Shown here: positions 59,601 through 64,000 of the stretch, one piece after another
How the letters are laid out: every line of letters begins with the position of its first letter
How positions within the stretch are numbered: position 1 is the stretch's first letter
From: Pararge aegeria
Taxonomy: Eukaryota; Arthropoda; Insecta; Lepidoptera; Nymphalidae
Length of the DNA stretch: 64,000 bases
NCBI RefSeq assembly: GCF_905163445.1
Contig: NC_053181.1
Location: 4,836,001 to 4,900,000 of the forward strand
Direction: 5' to 3'
Translations under genes and position numbers: made by a program
The notes under the pieces: generated by a model
Told to the model about the DNA's origin: nothing
Database searches by the model: none
What the model saw: the letters and a program-made list of their open reading frames with translations, nothing else

Positions 59601-60378
59601 GCATCGTTTGCGTCCATGTTAGACTGGAGTGTATCGATAATGCAGTCGTATTTATATCGAAATATCCACTAACTGAATGTCAAGAAAATTGGTTGTTAAT
59701 CACATACAATTCTAATTGGTTCTTGAAAACTATCTATTAATTAAATATTAATTAATAGCGTGTTTGAAAAATCATTATCAATTTAATAAAATATCTGTCA
59801 AATATGGATTTATAGTTATCTAAAGATTAATTATTTAACCAGTTTATAAATTTACTGTAACAATCGCCTTGCAATCATCTCGAAACCAAGATTTAAAGTT
59901 GGATAGAAGCAGGCGTTACTTTGCGGAAATCCATAATTTATTATGAAAATTAAACTTAATTTGCCTGCTGTGCAGCAGGAGAATCTGTATGCTGTAATTT
60001 ATAATTTCTTTAATCCTTATACTTCACACCAAACAGATCTACGACAATGTACCCTCTACGCACGTTTCGCTCTAAAACCGGAGCATCTTCAGGAGATGTT
60101 GACTTAACAATTATTCATTGTAAAGTCTTATAAATTACAATATATAGATTCCCCTGCTGTTCGCGAAGTGTAGCAAATTAAGCTTAGTTTTCATAAAATT
60201 TAAAGGACGATATTGGATTCCAGACTATTGATTATAAAGGGGAAACTTGACCTTGAATGAGTGTTCCTTACCTAAAGGTCTGAAGCGTCGTAGGCACGTA
60301 ACCCCGCTCGGAGATATTGACTTGCGGCGGCAGCATGGCGCCCCGGCTCTCGTAGTCTATCCCCATCACGTACGGCAA
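29547..60378 (-). CDS. drl: RYK/Derailed-family receptor pseudokinase, 11 exons, 5' end missing
   Basis: Eleven minus-strand exons join to 1563 nt (520 codons plus stop) with GT-AG introns and matching phases throughout. The product is a single-pass Wnt co-receptor of the RYK/Derailed/Doughnut family: second half of the WIF domain (residues 1 to about 80), an Ala/Gly-rich transmembrane helix (about 103-127) followed by KRGNKAR, a Ser/Tyr-rich juxtamembrane segment, and a complete kinase-like domain (about 250-510). Hallmarks of this inactive kinase family are present: EGTFG for the glycine loop, Lys kept in VLVKT, HAD in place of HRD, DNG in place of DFG, and the family signature [16 protein letters not shown]. 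Family members are about 600 residues, so roughly 100 N-terminal residues (signal peptide and start of WIF) lie outside. In flies the family guides axons in response to Wnt5. Which of drl, Drl-2 or dnt is the true orthologue cannot be decided here; the symbol is by family. Confidence 0.93.
29854..30225 (+). pseudogene. LINE endonuclease fragment
   Basis: Reads [16 protein letters not shown] and VYRPPSGDF, the N-terminal and middle motifs of an APE-type endonuclease. It is cut by a frameshift in the A run at 30194-30200; the remaining motifs (CGDFNVD and RSDH) continue in the next frame. Dead copy. Confidence 0.85.
30164..32107 (+). pseudogene. LINE endonuclease end plus reverse transcriptase
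   Basis: The frame holds the end of the endonuclease ([26 protein letters not shown]) and then a reverse transcriptase with [51 protein letters not shown] and FADDTSLIF. All RT core motifs are intact, including FADD. The frame is derailed near 32060 by a 26-bp duplication and stops at 32107. Confidence 0.88.
32091..32690 (+). pseudogene. LINE RT C-terminal region, interrupted
   Basis: After the duplication the original frame resumes ([20 protein letters not shown]), meets TGA at 32169-32171, continues through [16 protein letters not shown] and [12 protein letters not shown], and stops again at 32550-32552; [12 protein letters not shown] and WKHPAP follow before the final stop near 32688. These are usual C-terminal motifs of the clade. 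Confidence 0.8.
33103..33239 (-). CDS. drl: RYK-like exon: kinase C-lobe
   Basis: 137 nt, acceptor TTATTTGTACAG, donor GTAAGA. Begins directly with the Trp of the DVW motif and encodes [20 protein letters not shown] then [20 protein letters not shown] and NCPDE. G-TLWEL-TLG and PxNCPDEL are typical of the family. Confidence 0.95.
33532..33691 (-). CDS. drl: RYK-like exon: activation segment
   Basis: 160 nt, acceptor CTCACAACAG, donor GTAAGT. Encodes [18 protein letters not shown] then [20 protein letters not shown] and [30 protein letters not shown] is a signature of the RYK family. The DFG motif is DNG; the APE motif is intact. Confidence 0.96.
34119..34165 (-). mobile_element. SINE family A 3' scrap
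   Basis: CATCATCATG...ACGCTGGCCTAGTGCGGATT is the reverse complement of the family A 3' end; short and diverged. Confidence 0.5.
34283..34426 (-). CDS. drl: RYK-like exon: catalytic-loop region
   Basis: 144 nt, acceptor CATAAATACAG, donor GTAAGT. Encodes [20 protein letters not shown] then [20 protein letters not shown] and DIAARNC. The catalytic loop reads HADIAARNC: Ala occupies the place of the HRD arginine (Lys in vertebrate RYK), consistent with a catalytically impaired kinase. Confidence 0.94.
35429..35591 (-). CDS. drl: RYK-like exon: kinase helix C to hinge
   Basis: 163 nt, acceptor TACATTTAG, donor GTAAGT. Encodes [20 protein letters not shown] then [20 protein letters not shown] and [20 protein letters not shown] and SNLK-FL match the RYK N-lobe and hinge. 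Intron to the previous exon is only 249 nt. Confidence 0.93.
35841..36018 (-). CDS. drl: RYK-like exon: kinase N-lobe start
   Basis: 178 nt, acceptor TTTTTCCACAAG, donor GTGAGT. Encodes [18 protein letters not shown] and further on [20 protein letters not shown], then [14 protein letters not shown] replaces the GxGxxG loop as in other RYK proteins; the ATP-anchoring Lys of VLVK is kept. Confidence 0.93.
36019..37650. other. Intron sequence, no other feature seen
   Basis: Part of the 5.6-kb intron 41614-36019 of the receptor gene. No exon-like segment or clear repeat was recognised here. Confidence 0.5.
37657..37836 (-). mobile_element. SINE family B copy with internal deletion
   Basis: Tail and body match the family, but the stretch between TAACACAAAT and CTGCGCCAATCGGCC is missing, so most of the tRNA-like head, including the B box, has been lost. 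Confidence 0.8.
37892..38160 (-). mobile_element. SINE family A body with an alternative tRNA head
   Basis: The 3' half (CCGCAGTCCAC, CCTTTGAGAACATTATGGGG, TTTCCTCACGATG) is family A. The head on the minus strand reads CCAGTGGCCTAGTGGTAGG...GAGTTCGAACCCCAGC, unlike the GTGATAGCGCATTGGGTAGG head of the copy at 44354. It may be a subfamily or a head swap. Confidence 0.65.
38170..40000. other. Intron sequence, no gene seen
   Basis: AT-rich intron of the receptor gene. Short frames only. Confidence 0.45.
40003..40296 (-). mobile_element. SINE family B copy, near full length
   Basis: AT-rich tail at the left, CATCGCCATCTAGCCCC, body with GACACTGAAAAACATTCATG, B box GTGGGAATCGAACC on the plus strand and head end GCGCCAATCGGCCGTC. 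An 8-base insertion-like duplication sits within the B-box area. Confidence 0.88.
40300..41285. other. Intron sequence, no feature seen
   Basis: No exon or repeat recognised. Confidence 0.4.
41290..41500 (+). mobile_element. SINE family A copy, head missing
   Basis: AATTAAAATATCAC, GGAAAACATCGTGAGGAAAC, GTCCACCAATCCGTACTGGG and GGTGGACTACGGCC in order. It lies 115 bp from the receptor exon at 41615. Confidence 0.85.
41615..41730 (-). CDS. drl: RYK-like exon: cytoplasmic juxtamembrane part 2
   Basis: 116 nt, acceptor TTTTATTTTAG, donor GTTAGT. Encodes [20 protein letters not shown] then [18 protein letters not shown]. Contains a possible Ser-Pro phosphorylation cluster and several tyrosines. 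Ends in phase 0, matching the next exon. Confidence 0.88.
41735..43545. other. Intron sequence, AT-rich
   Basis: No exon or repeat family recognised in this 1.8-kb stretch. Confidence 0.4.
43551..43773 (-). mobile_element. SINE family B copy
   Basis: Same landmarks as the other copies (GCGTAGCTTGTGTTATGGG, CACTGAAAAACATTCATGC, GCGCCAATCGACCGT) with several small deletions. Confidence 0.82.
44214..44341 (-). CDS. drl: RYK-like exon: cytoplasmic juxtamembrane part 1
   Basis: 128 nt, acceptor CCTTTTTTCAG, donor GTAAGT. Encodes [20 protein letters not shown] then [20 protein letters not shown]. Rich in Ser, Thr and Tyr. A SINE begins only about 12 bases upstream of the acceptor. Confidence 0.88.
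44354..44658 (+). mobile_element. SINE family A copy, full length
   Basis: Head GGTGATAGCGCATTGGGTAG and B box GAGTTCGAATCCC, then TTAAAATATCACTTGC, ACGGTGAAGGAAAACGTCGT, CACCAATCCGCACTGGGCC, and a tail of GAT/GAC units. This is the most complete copy and serves as the family reference. It abuts the polypyrimidine tract of the exon ending at 44341. Confidence 0.9.
44759..44860 (-). mobile_element. SINE family A 3' fragment
   Basis: ATCATCACTGACCCATTGCT, CTCTCTCAGAATG, and CGTAGTCCACCACGCTGGCC are the reverse complement of the 3' half. Confidence 0.75.
44870..46530. other. Intron sequence, no feature seen
   Basis: AT-rich part of the 4.3-kb intron 48682-44342. No exon-like segment recognised. 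Confidence 0.4.
46534..46725 (+). mobile_element. Inverted-arm element copy, one arm plus core
   Basis: Arm TATGAAAATTAAGCTTAATT, GCAGGAGAATCTGTATGGTG, then core TCTACGCACGTTTCGCTCCG and GCATCCTCAGGAGATGTTGA. The second arm is missing. Confidence 0.75.
47209..47405 (+). repeat. Lepidopteran interspersed repeat, possibly Helitron-derived
   Basis: Starts CCTACTAATATTATAAAT and ends near GCCGACGAAGCCGAGGGTAA, a start/end pair repeated in opposite orientation at 48197-48595 and partly at 56143-56240. Confidence 0.5.
47811..48010 (-). mobile_element. SINE family A copy, 5' half
   Basis: Right end CACTGGGCTATCACCGC is the reverse complement of the tRNA-like head; B box as GATTCGAACTC; TTTCCTTCACCGTTGAAGCA and CTTTGAGAACATTATG mark the body. 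Confidence 0.85.
48197..48595 (-). repeat. Lepidopteran interspersed repeat, reverse copy
   Basis: CTAGCTTTTACTCGCGGCTT at the left and ATTTATAATATTAGTATGGA at the right are the mirror of the repeat at 47209. Internal simple repeats: (TTTC)n at 48338-48360 and a GAGCGN hexamer run at 48393-48425. Confidence 0.5.
48683..48869 (-). CDS. drl: RYK-like exon: transmembrane segment
   Basis: 187 nt, acceptor TTTGACAG, donor GTAAGT. After a short extracellular linker with a NRS glycosylation site comes a hydrophobic run [20 protein letters not shown] continuing AAGTLY, then KRGNKARHH as stop-transfer. The helix is almost entirely Ala, Gly and Leu and the DNA is accordingly GC-rich. The exon starts and ends with split codons that fit its neighbours. 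Confidence 0.92.
48913..49012 (+). mobile_element. Diverged SINE family A 5' half
   Basis: GAGTTTGAATCCCAGCAAGC and TTTGCTTCATCGGTGAAGCC keep family landmarks. It lies 44 bp upstream of the acceptor of the receptor exon at 48869. Confidence 0.5.
49020..49985. other. Intron sequence, no feature seen
   Basis: AT-rich with A-rich simple sequence near 49745-49795. Confidence 0.4.
49990..50450 (+). mobile_element. SINE family C copy interrupted by a LINE 3' end
   Basis: tRNA-like head (TTAGCAATGTGGCTTTAAGC, GATTCGAATTT), GTGGGAGGCTTCGGCC and CACCCTACC run to about 50104. The family resumes at about 50286 (GCGTTCTGG, CCGATTAAGGG, CCATCTTAGAGTGTAGTC) and ends before an A-run near 50445. The insert is listed separately. 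Confidence 0.65.
50107..50285 (-). mobile_element. LINE 3' end nested in SINE C
   Basis: Starts GTCAAAGTCAAAAATATC and continues TTTATTCAAGTAGGCCC; on the minus strand it ends GGGCCTACTTGAATAAAGAT plus TTTGAC units. The same 3' end is at 61378-61520, and the GGCCTACTTGAA-ATAAA motif is shared with the LINE at 29850-32902. Confidence 0.75.
50460..51465. other. Intron sequence, no feature seen
   Basis: Short frames only. Confidence 0.4.
51471..51678 (-). mobile_element. SINE family B copy, head missing
   Basis: (AAAT)n tail, CACATCGTCATCTAGCCCC, and body to ATCACACAAACATT, where it breaks off before the tRNA-like part. Confidence 0.82.
52134..52374 (+). mobile_element. Short Helitron-like element
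   Basis: Begins TCTATATAAATG, ends GGGTTCGCTAG, and sits between A (52133) and T (52375): the TC...CTRR ends and A|T insertion of Helitrons. ACTGTTCGTTAATCTCAC and GGAAGTCTAGGTAAGGTTTA are typical of the short non-autonomous ones in Lepidoptera. No coding capacity. Confidence 0.6.
52456..52557 (+). mobile_element. LINE 3' end with (ATTC)n tail
   Basis: GCGATAAGGCACCAAATTGT...GGTGTACAATAAAAGTGTATTC followed by CATT units; second copy of the element end at 18608-18706. Confidence 0.75.
53206..53669. mobile_element. pogo/Tigger-like MITE with iterated internal motifs
   Basis: Ends CAGTCAAACCTGGATAAG and CTTACCCAGGTTTGACTG are inverted repeats with one mismatch, and TA lies on both sides (53204-53205, 53670-53671), as for Tc1/mariner-pogo elements. 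Inside, variants of CTTATAGAGGT recur about eight times, resembling the terminal CTTACCCAGGT. No transposase frame is present. Confidence 0.85.
53911..54180 (-). mobile_element. Diverged SINE family B copy with a small insert
   Basis: TACTAAAATGAGTGATGAAT, AAACACTGAAAAACAATAAT and a decayed B box (ATCGAAATCGAACC) are recognisable. An extra segment (about 54003-54060) breaks the body. Confidence 0.6.
54563..54718. repeat. (GGAT)n tetranucleotide microsatellite
   Basis: About 38 tandem GATG units with a few T, C or A substitutions near the left end and one at 54650. It reads as MDGW repeats on one strand and HPSI repeats on the other; neither is a protein. Confidence 0.97.
54807..55073 (+). 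mobile_element. SINE family B copy, full length
   Basis: Head GACGGCAGATTGGCGCAG, B box GTGGGTTCGATTCCCAC, body ATGAATGTTTTTCAGTGTCT, then GGGGCTAGATGGCGATGTG and a (TTTA)n tail. The best plus-strand reference for the family. Confidence 0.9.
55263..55540 (+). mobile_element. SINE family A 3' fragment interrupted by a hAT-like MITE
   Basis: GAGGTGGACTATGGC (55266-55280) continues after the insert with TGTGGCTTAAACCCTTCTTA and GGAGGAGACCCGAGCCC, matching the uninterrupted GGTGGACTACGGCCTTAACC box of other copies. Confidence 0.8.
55281..55473. mobile_element. hAT-like MITE nested in SINE A
   Basis: CAGTGGCGTGCATA and TATGCACGCCACTG are perfect terminal inverted repeats. Flanks ACTATGGC (55273-55280) and ACTGTGGC (55474-55481) are an 8-bp duplication with one later change. 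The ends and 8-bp duplication are hAT traits; the autonomous partner is not in the window. Confidence 0.88.
55541..56140. other. Intron sequence, no gene called
   Basis: Two overlapping plus-strand frames (55534-55758, 55605-55958) are open but lack recognisable motifs. GGTGGCCATCCTCGGCACAT may belong to an unlisted repeat. Confidence 0.35.
56143..56240 (+). repeat. Lepidopteran interspersed repeat, 5' end
   Basis: CCTACTAATATTATAAATGT then TTGCGCTTTCACC and ACCGATCCTCATGAAACTTT; start shared with the repeat at 47209. Confidence 0.5.
56384..56453. repeat. Foldback, 14-bp perfect core arms
   Basis: CTACTAGAATAAAG (56389-56402) pairs with CTTTATTCTAGTAG (56425-56439), with a smaller CTCCC/GGGAG stem in the loop and looser pairing of AACAGT with ACTGTT outside. 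Confidence 0.8.
57030..57092 (-). mobile_element. SINE family A 3' scrap
   Basis: GGGGTCGTAGTCCACGCTGG and GCGGATTGGTGAG, reverse complement of the family A 3' box. Confidence 0.6.
57100..58330. other. Intron sequence with one GC-rich hairpin
   Basis: Contains GGCGTACGGGAA (57846-57857) and its perfect reverse complement TTCCCGTACGCC (57863-57874) around CCTAA. Otherwise AT-rich without exon-like segments. Confidence 0.6.
58334..58464 (-). CDS. drl: RYK-like exon: end of WIF domain
   Basis: 131 nt, acceptor TTTTGTTCAG, donor GTAAGT. Encodes [20 protein letters not shown] then a NIS glycosylation site and [12 protein letters not shown]. The two cysteines (LPCTG and KICLK) correspond to the conserved WIF-domain disulphide pair. 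A partial duplicate of the acceptor and exon start lies 51 bases upstream. Confidence 0.93.
58465..58519 (-). other. Duplicated splice acceptor with in-frame extension
   Basis: TGTACAG at 58516-58521 is followed by the same 20-odd bases as the true exon start (AGTCCGGCTACCGTGTACGG against AGTTCGGCTACCGTGTACGG). The two acceptors are exactly 51 nt apart and the interval has no stop, so use of the upstream one would add 17 residues after the Arg codon. Confidence 0.6.
58674..58760 (-). mobile_element. SINE family A 3' scrap
   Basis: GGCCCACTATTATAGGGCAC and ACGCCACGATGGCTATGTGC match the reverse 3' half with several changes. Confidence 0.55.
58780..59900. other. Intron sequence with a dispersed 60-bp duplicate
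   Basis: GATAAACGACTAAGACACC...TATCGATAATGCAGTCGTAT occurs at about 58780-58865 and again at 59568-59655, a direct repeat pair of about 87 bp with scattered differences. No gene. Confidence 0.6.
59909..60203 (+). mobile_element. Inverted-arm element copy, both arms
   Basis: Left arm GCAGGCGTTACTTTGCGG, AAATTAAACTTAATTTGC, GCAGGAGAATCTGTATGC; core TACGCACGTTTCGCTC and GCATCTTCAGGAGATGTTGA; right arm CCCCTGCTGTTCGCGAAGTG, CAAATTAAGCTTAGTTTTCA is the reverse complement of the left. It ends 69 bp from the receptor exon at 60272. Confidence 0.78.
60272..60378 (-). CDS. drl: RYK-like exon 1 of window: WIF domain, central part
   Basis: 107 nt, acceptor TTCCGTCCAG, donor GTAAGG. Encodes [13 protein letters not shown] then [19 protein letters not shown], the WIF stretch in which QVN(I/V)S and the VP-TL--F motif are conserved in RYK and WIF1. 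Enters in phase 0 and leaves with two bases of an Arg codon. The preceding exon was not found up to 64000. Confidence 0.9.
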
Positions 60379-60728
60379 CTGGACGGAATAACAATCAAAA
60401 CTTGTATGAATAACGCATACTTCACATAGCTCTCGATTCATTAAGATGGGCGTGATCTCTCTCATTAAGAAATAAAATAAACGAATGAAATATCAAACAA
60501 AGCTTTAAGAAATTTATAAAGGATTATGATTAAGTTTCTATTTATTTATTAGTGTTCTAACAGCGTTACACATTTTGGTTAAGGGATTATCTTATTACTA
60601 AAATAAGGCCAAATCAAGATTACAAATCTCAACTGTGACACTCAAGTCATCGGTGCAAGTACAAAATATACAAAACAATCAGTTACGATATTCACAACAG
60701 CATGTACTCGTATGAGTGTGAGTGGGTG

Positions 60729-60932
60729 CAGTGGCGTGCACAAAGGGTATACACAGGGTATGCAGATTATATACAATGAAGAACATCTCCAGTACGAGTT
60801 ATAAAAAGCTTATGGATAGGCATTGTTAAAGTTATAAAAAGCCTACCCTTAGGTATTTATAACTAGTATTGGGGATTTTCGTCGTTTTATATCATCTGCA
60901 TACCCTTTGCATACCCTCTATGCACGCCACTA
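60729..60932. mobile_element. hAT-like MITE with perfect 8-bp TSD
   Basis: CAGTGGCGTGCACAAAGGGT at one end, CCCTCTATGCACGCCACTA at the other. AGTGGGTG is at 60721-60728 and 60933-60940, an exact 8-bp duplication. Confidence 0.9.
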
Positions 60933-61098
60933 AGTGGGTGCATAGAGTGTGCTTACGACCAAATCATAATATTTTGGATAAAATATGTCCGTCGAGCGCA
61001 AACCGGTCTTTGAGATGCATGCGCAAGGTTGTCGCAGCGAGTAAAGTTAACCGATGTTACTATAAATTATCTTTGCATTTATAGGTAGATAGGTAGTT

Positions 61099-61280
61099 TT
61101 TTTTTATTCCACTATAAGGTACCCTTTGACTGCAATCTTACCGGTAGTAAGTAATAATGCAGTCTAAGATGGTAGCGGGCTAACCTGTTGGGGGGATGGT
61201 AGTCAAACCCCTAATCGGTTTCCACGCGACATCGCACCGGCAAACTAAATCGCTTAAGGGCACGTCTTATTTGTTGTTGT
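61099..61280 (-). mobile_element. SINE family C copy
   Basis: T-run and ATTCCACTATAAGG at the left are the reversed poly-A end; CAGTCTAAGATGGTAGCGGG, TAGTCAAACCCCTAATCGG and CGCTTAAGGGCACGTC are reversed family C landmarks. Confidence 0.7.
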
Positions 61281-61377
61281 TACGAAAAAAAAACTTTATA
61301 ATGAAGTTGTAAACCGATACAAAAGAAACAGAACTTAAATTATAACAAAACAGAAATGTACGAGGCAATTATCAAAA

Positions 61378-61520
61378 AGTCAAAGTCAGATATCTCTTTA
61401 TTCAAATAGGCACATAGATGGCACTTTTGATGCGTTGATTACATACAAAATGTGTAAATAGTAGTGAGCAGTGATGGCGATAACTACATTCGTAAACTTC
61501 AAATTAAAGCTACTAATAGC
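61378..61520 (-). mobile_element. LINE 3' end
   Basis: AGTCAAAGTCAGATATCTCT and TTATTCAAATAGGC, then GATGGCACTTTTGATGCGT and GTGATGGCGATAACTACATT; second copy of the element end at 50107-50285. Confidence 0.75.
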
Positions 61521-61883
61521 GGTGCTAATATATTGCTAAAGATTTTTTTGTATTGCTGAACAGAACATGAGTGGATGTCAGCACGAGTAGTTCGGAATAG
61601 CTTGCAGGAGCACGCTATGTGAGCGCGGAAATTCGTTCGGCTTATATACATCTTGCCAACAAACGGTTTAAAGTTACGCGCATTTTTACGTGGATCAGTA
61701 AATTTAATTTAGGCTAAAATATTAGATTGATTACTACTAATTTCGGGCGTCAAACGAGTTATATTACTTTTTACAGACCCTTGTTAACCTTTACCAAATG
61801 TACTTACTTGAATTTACAATCAATATCCATACTTATCATAAATCATCTGCTTGCTTTTAACTATGTTCAGCTCAACAGCGATA

Positions 61884-62180
61884 CATCATCATATCAACCG
61901 ATTACCGGCCCACTATCCCATTACAGGACACGGGTATACTCTCACAGTGAGAAGGGTCTAGGACGTAGTCCACCATGCTGGCCCAGTGTGCATTGGTGGA
62001 CTCCACACACCTTTGAGAACATTATGGGAAACTTTCAAGCATGCTGGTTTCCTCAAGATTATTTACTTCACCGTTGAAGCAAGTGATATTTTAATTGGTT
62101 AAAACGCTCATAACTTAATAAGTTAGAGGTGTGTGAGACAAAATTAAGCCGAAGTTCTAACCTCTAGGCTATCGCCGCTA
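61884..62180 (-). mobile_element. SINE family A copy, nearly full length
   Basis: Reversed GAT tail (CATCATCATATCAACC), TAGTCCACCATGCTGGCC, CTTTGAGAACATTATGGG, TTCACCGTTGAAGCAAGTG and a decayed head (CTCTAGGCTATCGCCGC). Confidence 0.82.
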
Positions 62181-62300
62181 TAAGTAATTCCGTGATGCAA
62201 TTAAATACAAAAGCTTGCACCCTCGAGAAAGGCATAGAATTCTTGGTTATTCCGAAATAATACGGATCAAATAATAAATTTATGTTATTGGATAAAAGAA

Positions 62301-62515
62301 AACATTGCTTTGCAGAAATCCATGATATATTATGAAAATTAAGCTTAATTTGCTATAGTAAGCGAAACGCAGGAGAATCTGTATGGTGTAATTTATAATT
62401 TCTTCAATCCTTATACTCCACACCAAACAGATTTTCGGAAATGCACCTTCTACGCACGTTTCGCTCCGAAACCGGAGCATCCTCAGGAGATGTTGACTTT
62501 ACAATGAAGTAGTAA
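62301..62515 (+). mobile_element. Inverted-arm element copy, one arm plus core
   Basis: Arm TGCAGAAATCCATGATATAT, AAATTAAGCTTAATTTGC; core CTACGCACGTTTCGCTCC and GCATCCTCAGGAGATGTTGA. The right arm is absent, as in the 46534 copy. Confidence 0.75.
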
Positions 62516-62519
62516 TTGT

Positions 62520-63078
62520 TGTTGTGTTCTTAACACTTAAAGCTTAGCTTCACTGCTTAAATATTGAAGAAACTTTCTGAAAGAAAAGCTTGCATCCTAG
62601 AGAGAAACCTAGGAATGTATCTAGGGAAGATTAACGTTTGACGTGGTATTTAGAAAAAGAACGATAATAACGAGGAATAAATAACAATGTAAATAACTTT
62701 GAAGAAGTCGCGAGACACTAATAAATACTTGCGACATAGGTAATCATTTGCGACACTGCAGAACCGTATATACCTAGTATGTCGCAGCAATATGGCGGGT
62801 CTAGATTACCCATCACGTACAGCTCAGTGCACGGAATTACAAGCAACGCAGTGAATAATCCCCTACGTGAGTCCCCAAGCATTTAGCTGCAAAATAATAT
62901 GGACGTTAGAAAATTTTCCATTGAAACTTCGTGCTTTTGTTATATATGTATCTTTATGTATGTTGGTGTGTGTCTATGTGTTATTTTTGTTGTTTCCTCC
63001 TGAAACCGTCAGTTTTCCAGGGAAAAACTGTCCAATGTATATTTTTAGAATTAGCTAGCTATCTATGGAAAATTTAAT
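62520..63078. other. No gene seen
   Basis: No exon for the missing start of the receptor was recognised here. Confidence 0.4.
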
Positions 63079-63080
63079 AA

Positions 63081-63300
63081 TTTTAAGTAATTAAAATATC
63101 ACTTGCTTTAACGGTGAAGGAAAACATGAAGAAACCTGCATGCCTGAGAGTTCTACATAATATTCTCAAAGGTGTGGGGAGTCCACCAATCCGCACTGGG
63201 CCAGCGTGGTGGACTACGGCCTTAACCCCTTCTAATTGTGGGAGGAGACCAGTGCTCTTTAGTGGACGGGTAATGGATGATATGACGATGATGATAATGC
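63081..63300 (+). mobile_element. SINE family A copy, head missing
   Basis: TTTTAAGTAATTAAAATATC, ACGGTGAAGGAAAACATG, CACCAATCCGCACTGGGCC, GGTGGACTACGGCCTTAACC and a GATGAT tail. Confidence 0.85.
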
Positions 63301-64000
63301 AAAATTTCATTAGAATACGTGCATAGTAAACAAAGAATTACTAAAAGTTTAATAATGAATTTGAGAGGTATACCCGCCAAGTGGTGGGCTTCTTCTGAGA
63401 CGGGCGCATTAGGAACCCACCTAACATTAGTTTCAAGTTAGCGATTATGTTAACGAGTTATCACCATCATCTCTCTACAATGTAAAATTCCATACGTACG
63501 CATCAAAATGATTTACTAATCTTATTACAATTTAACTTAACATTACGACTGTTTAAATCAAAACTTAACTTAAAAAAAATTAAGGTTCGATTCGATATGT
63601 ATTTTCACTTTGCATATTCACGCTTATTTCATTTGGTTCGTAAGCTCAAATTGAAGATCCATTATAGACTATTTAAGTAGCTTTAAATTTAAATTAATTA
63701 AGATCAAAAAACATGTTTGGTTAAAAATTGGTTTTCTACTCTTTCTTTGTGTTTATTTATGTACACATCCACACCTCTTTTTTTTTAATTGAACAAATTG
63801 CCAATAATCACGAACGATTGTGTACTAGGATCTCATAAATATTTAAATGATAATGTTGGTTCAATATTGATGCCGTACTTTCATGCTACAACAATAATTT
63901 ATGTTAACACACATATTATTCTATGCTAACGACCGTTTTGTTCTGTAATTACAAACAACAATCGTATCTAAATGCGTTGCTTAAACAATCTATCGAATAA
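63301..64000. other. No gene seen at right edge
   Basis: AT-rich. The first exons of the receptor gene are presumably further right. Confidence 0.4.

Noticed and set aside
60379..64000. Search for the missing WIF exon and signal peptide of the receptor
   Set aside because: No minus-strand segment with WIF motifs and splice sites was found; probably beyond 64000.

Overview
The window reads as nuclear DNA of a lepidopteran, probably a butterfly. It is AT-rich and intron-rich, and it is packed with short interspersed elements whose tRNA-like heads and 3' ends look like those of moth and butterfly genomes. That taxonomic call is inference from repeat style plus one clearly metazoan gene. No prokaryotic operons, rRNA genes or intact tRNA genes were seen.

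Two things carry real protein-coding content. (1) 1944-8814 is a complete Ty3/gypsy-type LTR retrotransposon. It has two apparently identical LTRs of about 713 bp, a 5-bp target duplication (ATAGT), an intact gag frame (3343-4860) and an intact pol frame (open from 4821 to 8045) with protease, reverse transcriptase, RNase H and integrase. Gag and pol overlap by 40 nt in a -1 relation, and a textbook slippery heptamer GGGAAAC sits exactly at the start of the overlap with a foldable stem 7 nt downstream. The element looks young and possibly active. (2) On the minus strand, eleven exons between 60378 and 29547 build the last 520 residues of a RYK/Derailed-family Wnt-receptor pseudokinase: second half of the WIF domain, transmembrane helix, juxtamembrane region, whole kinase-like domain and C terminus. 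All splice phases agree and the summed exons are an exact multiple of three. The first part (signal peptide and N-terminal half of WIF) lies beyond the right edge or is not visible.

Layout. 1-1947: a CA/TG microsatellite and a LINE C-terminal relic. 1944-8814: LTR element. 8815-24200: no gene seen; SINEs, foldbacks, small DNA-transposon derivatives and LINE ends. 24200-29546: AT-rich, repeat-poor DNA downstream of the receptor gene, with one GC-rich coding-like island at 25231-25440. 29547-60378: the receptor gene, whose introns hold a 3-kb decayed LINE (last intron, opposite strand), many SINEs, a pogo-like element and hAT-like elements. 60379-64000: upstream intron or flank with more repeats.

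The repeats fall into a few families that recur: SINE family A (core with a conserved splice-like GTGAAGGAAAAC box and GATGAT tail), SINE family B (head GCGCCAATCGGCCGTC on the minus strand), SINE family C (poly-A tailed), a 140-204 bp hAT-like element with exact or near-exact 8-bp target duplications (three copies), an inverted-arm element (four copies), LINE 3' tails and Helitron-like remnants. Several insertions are nested and give a relative order of events.
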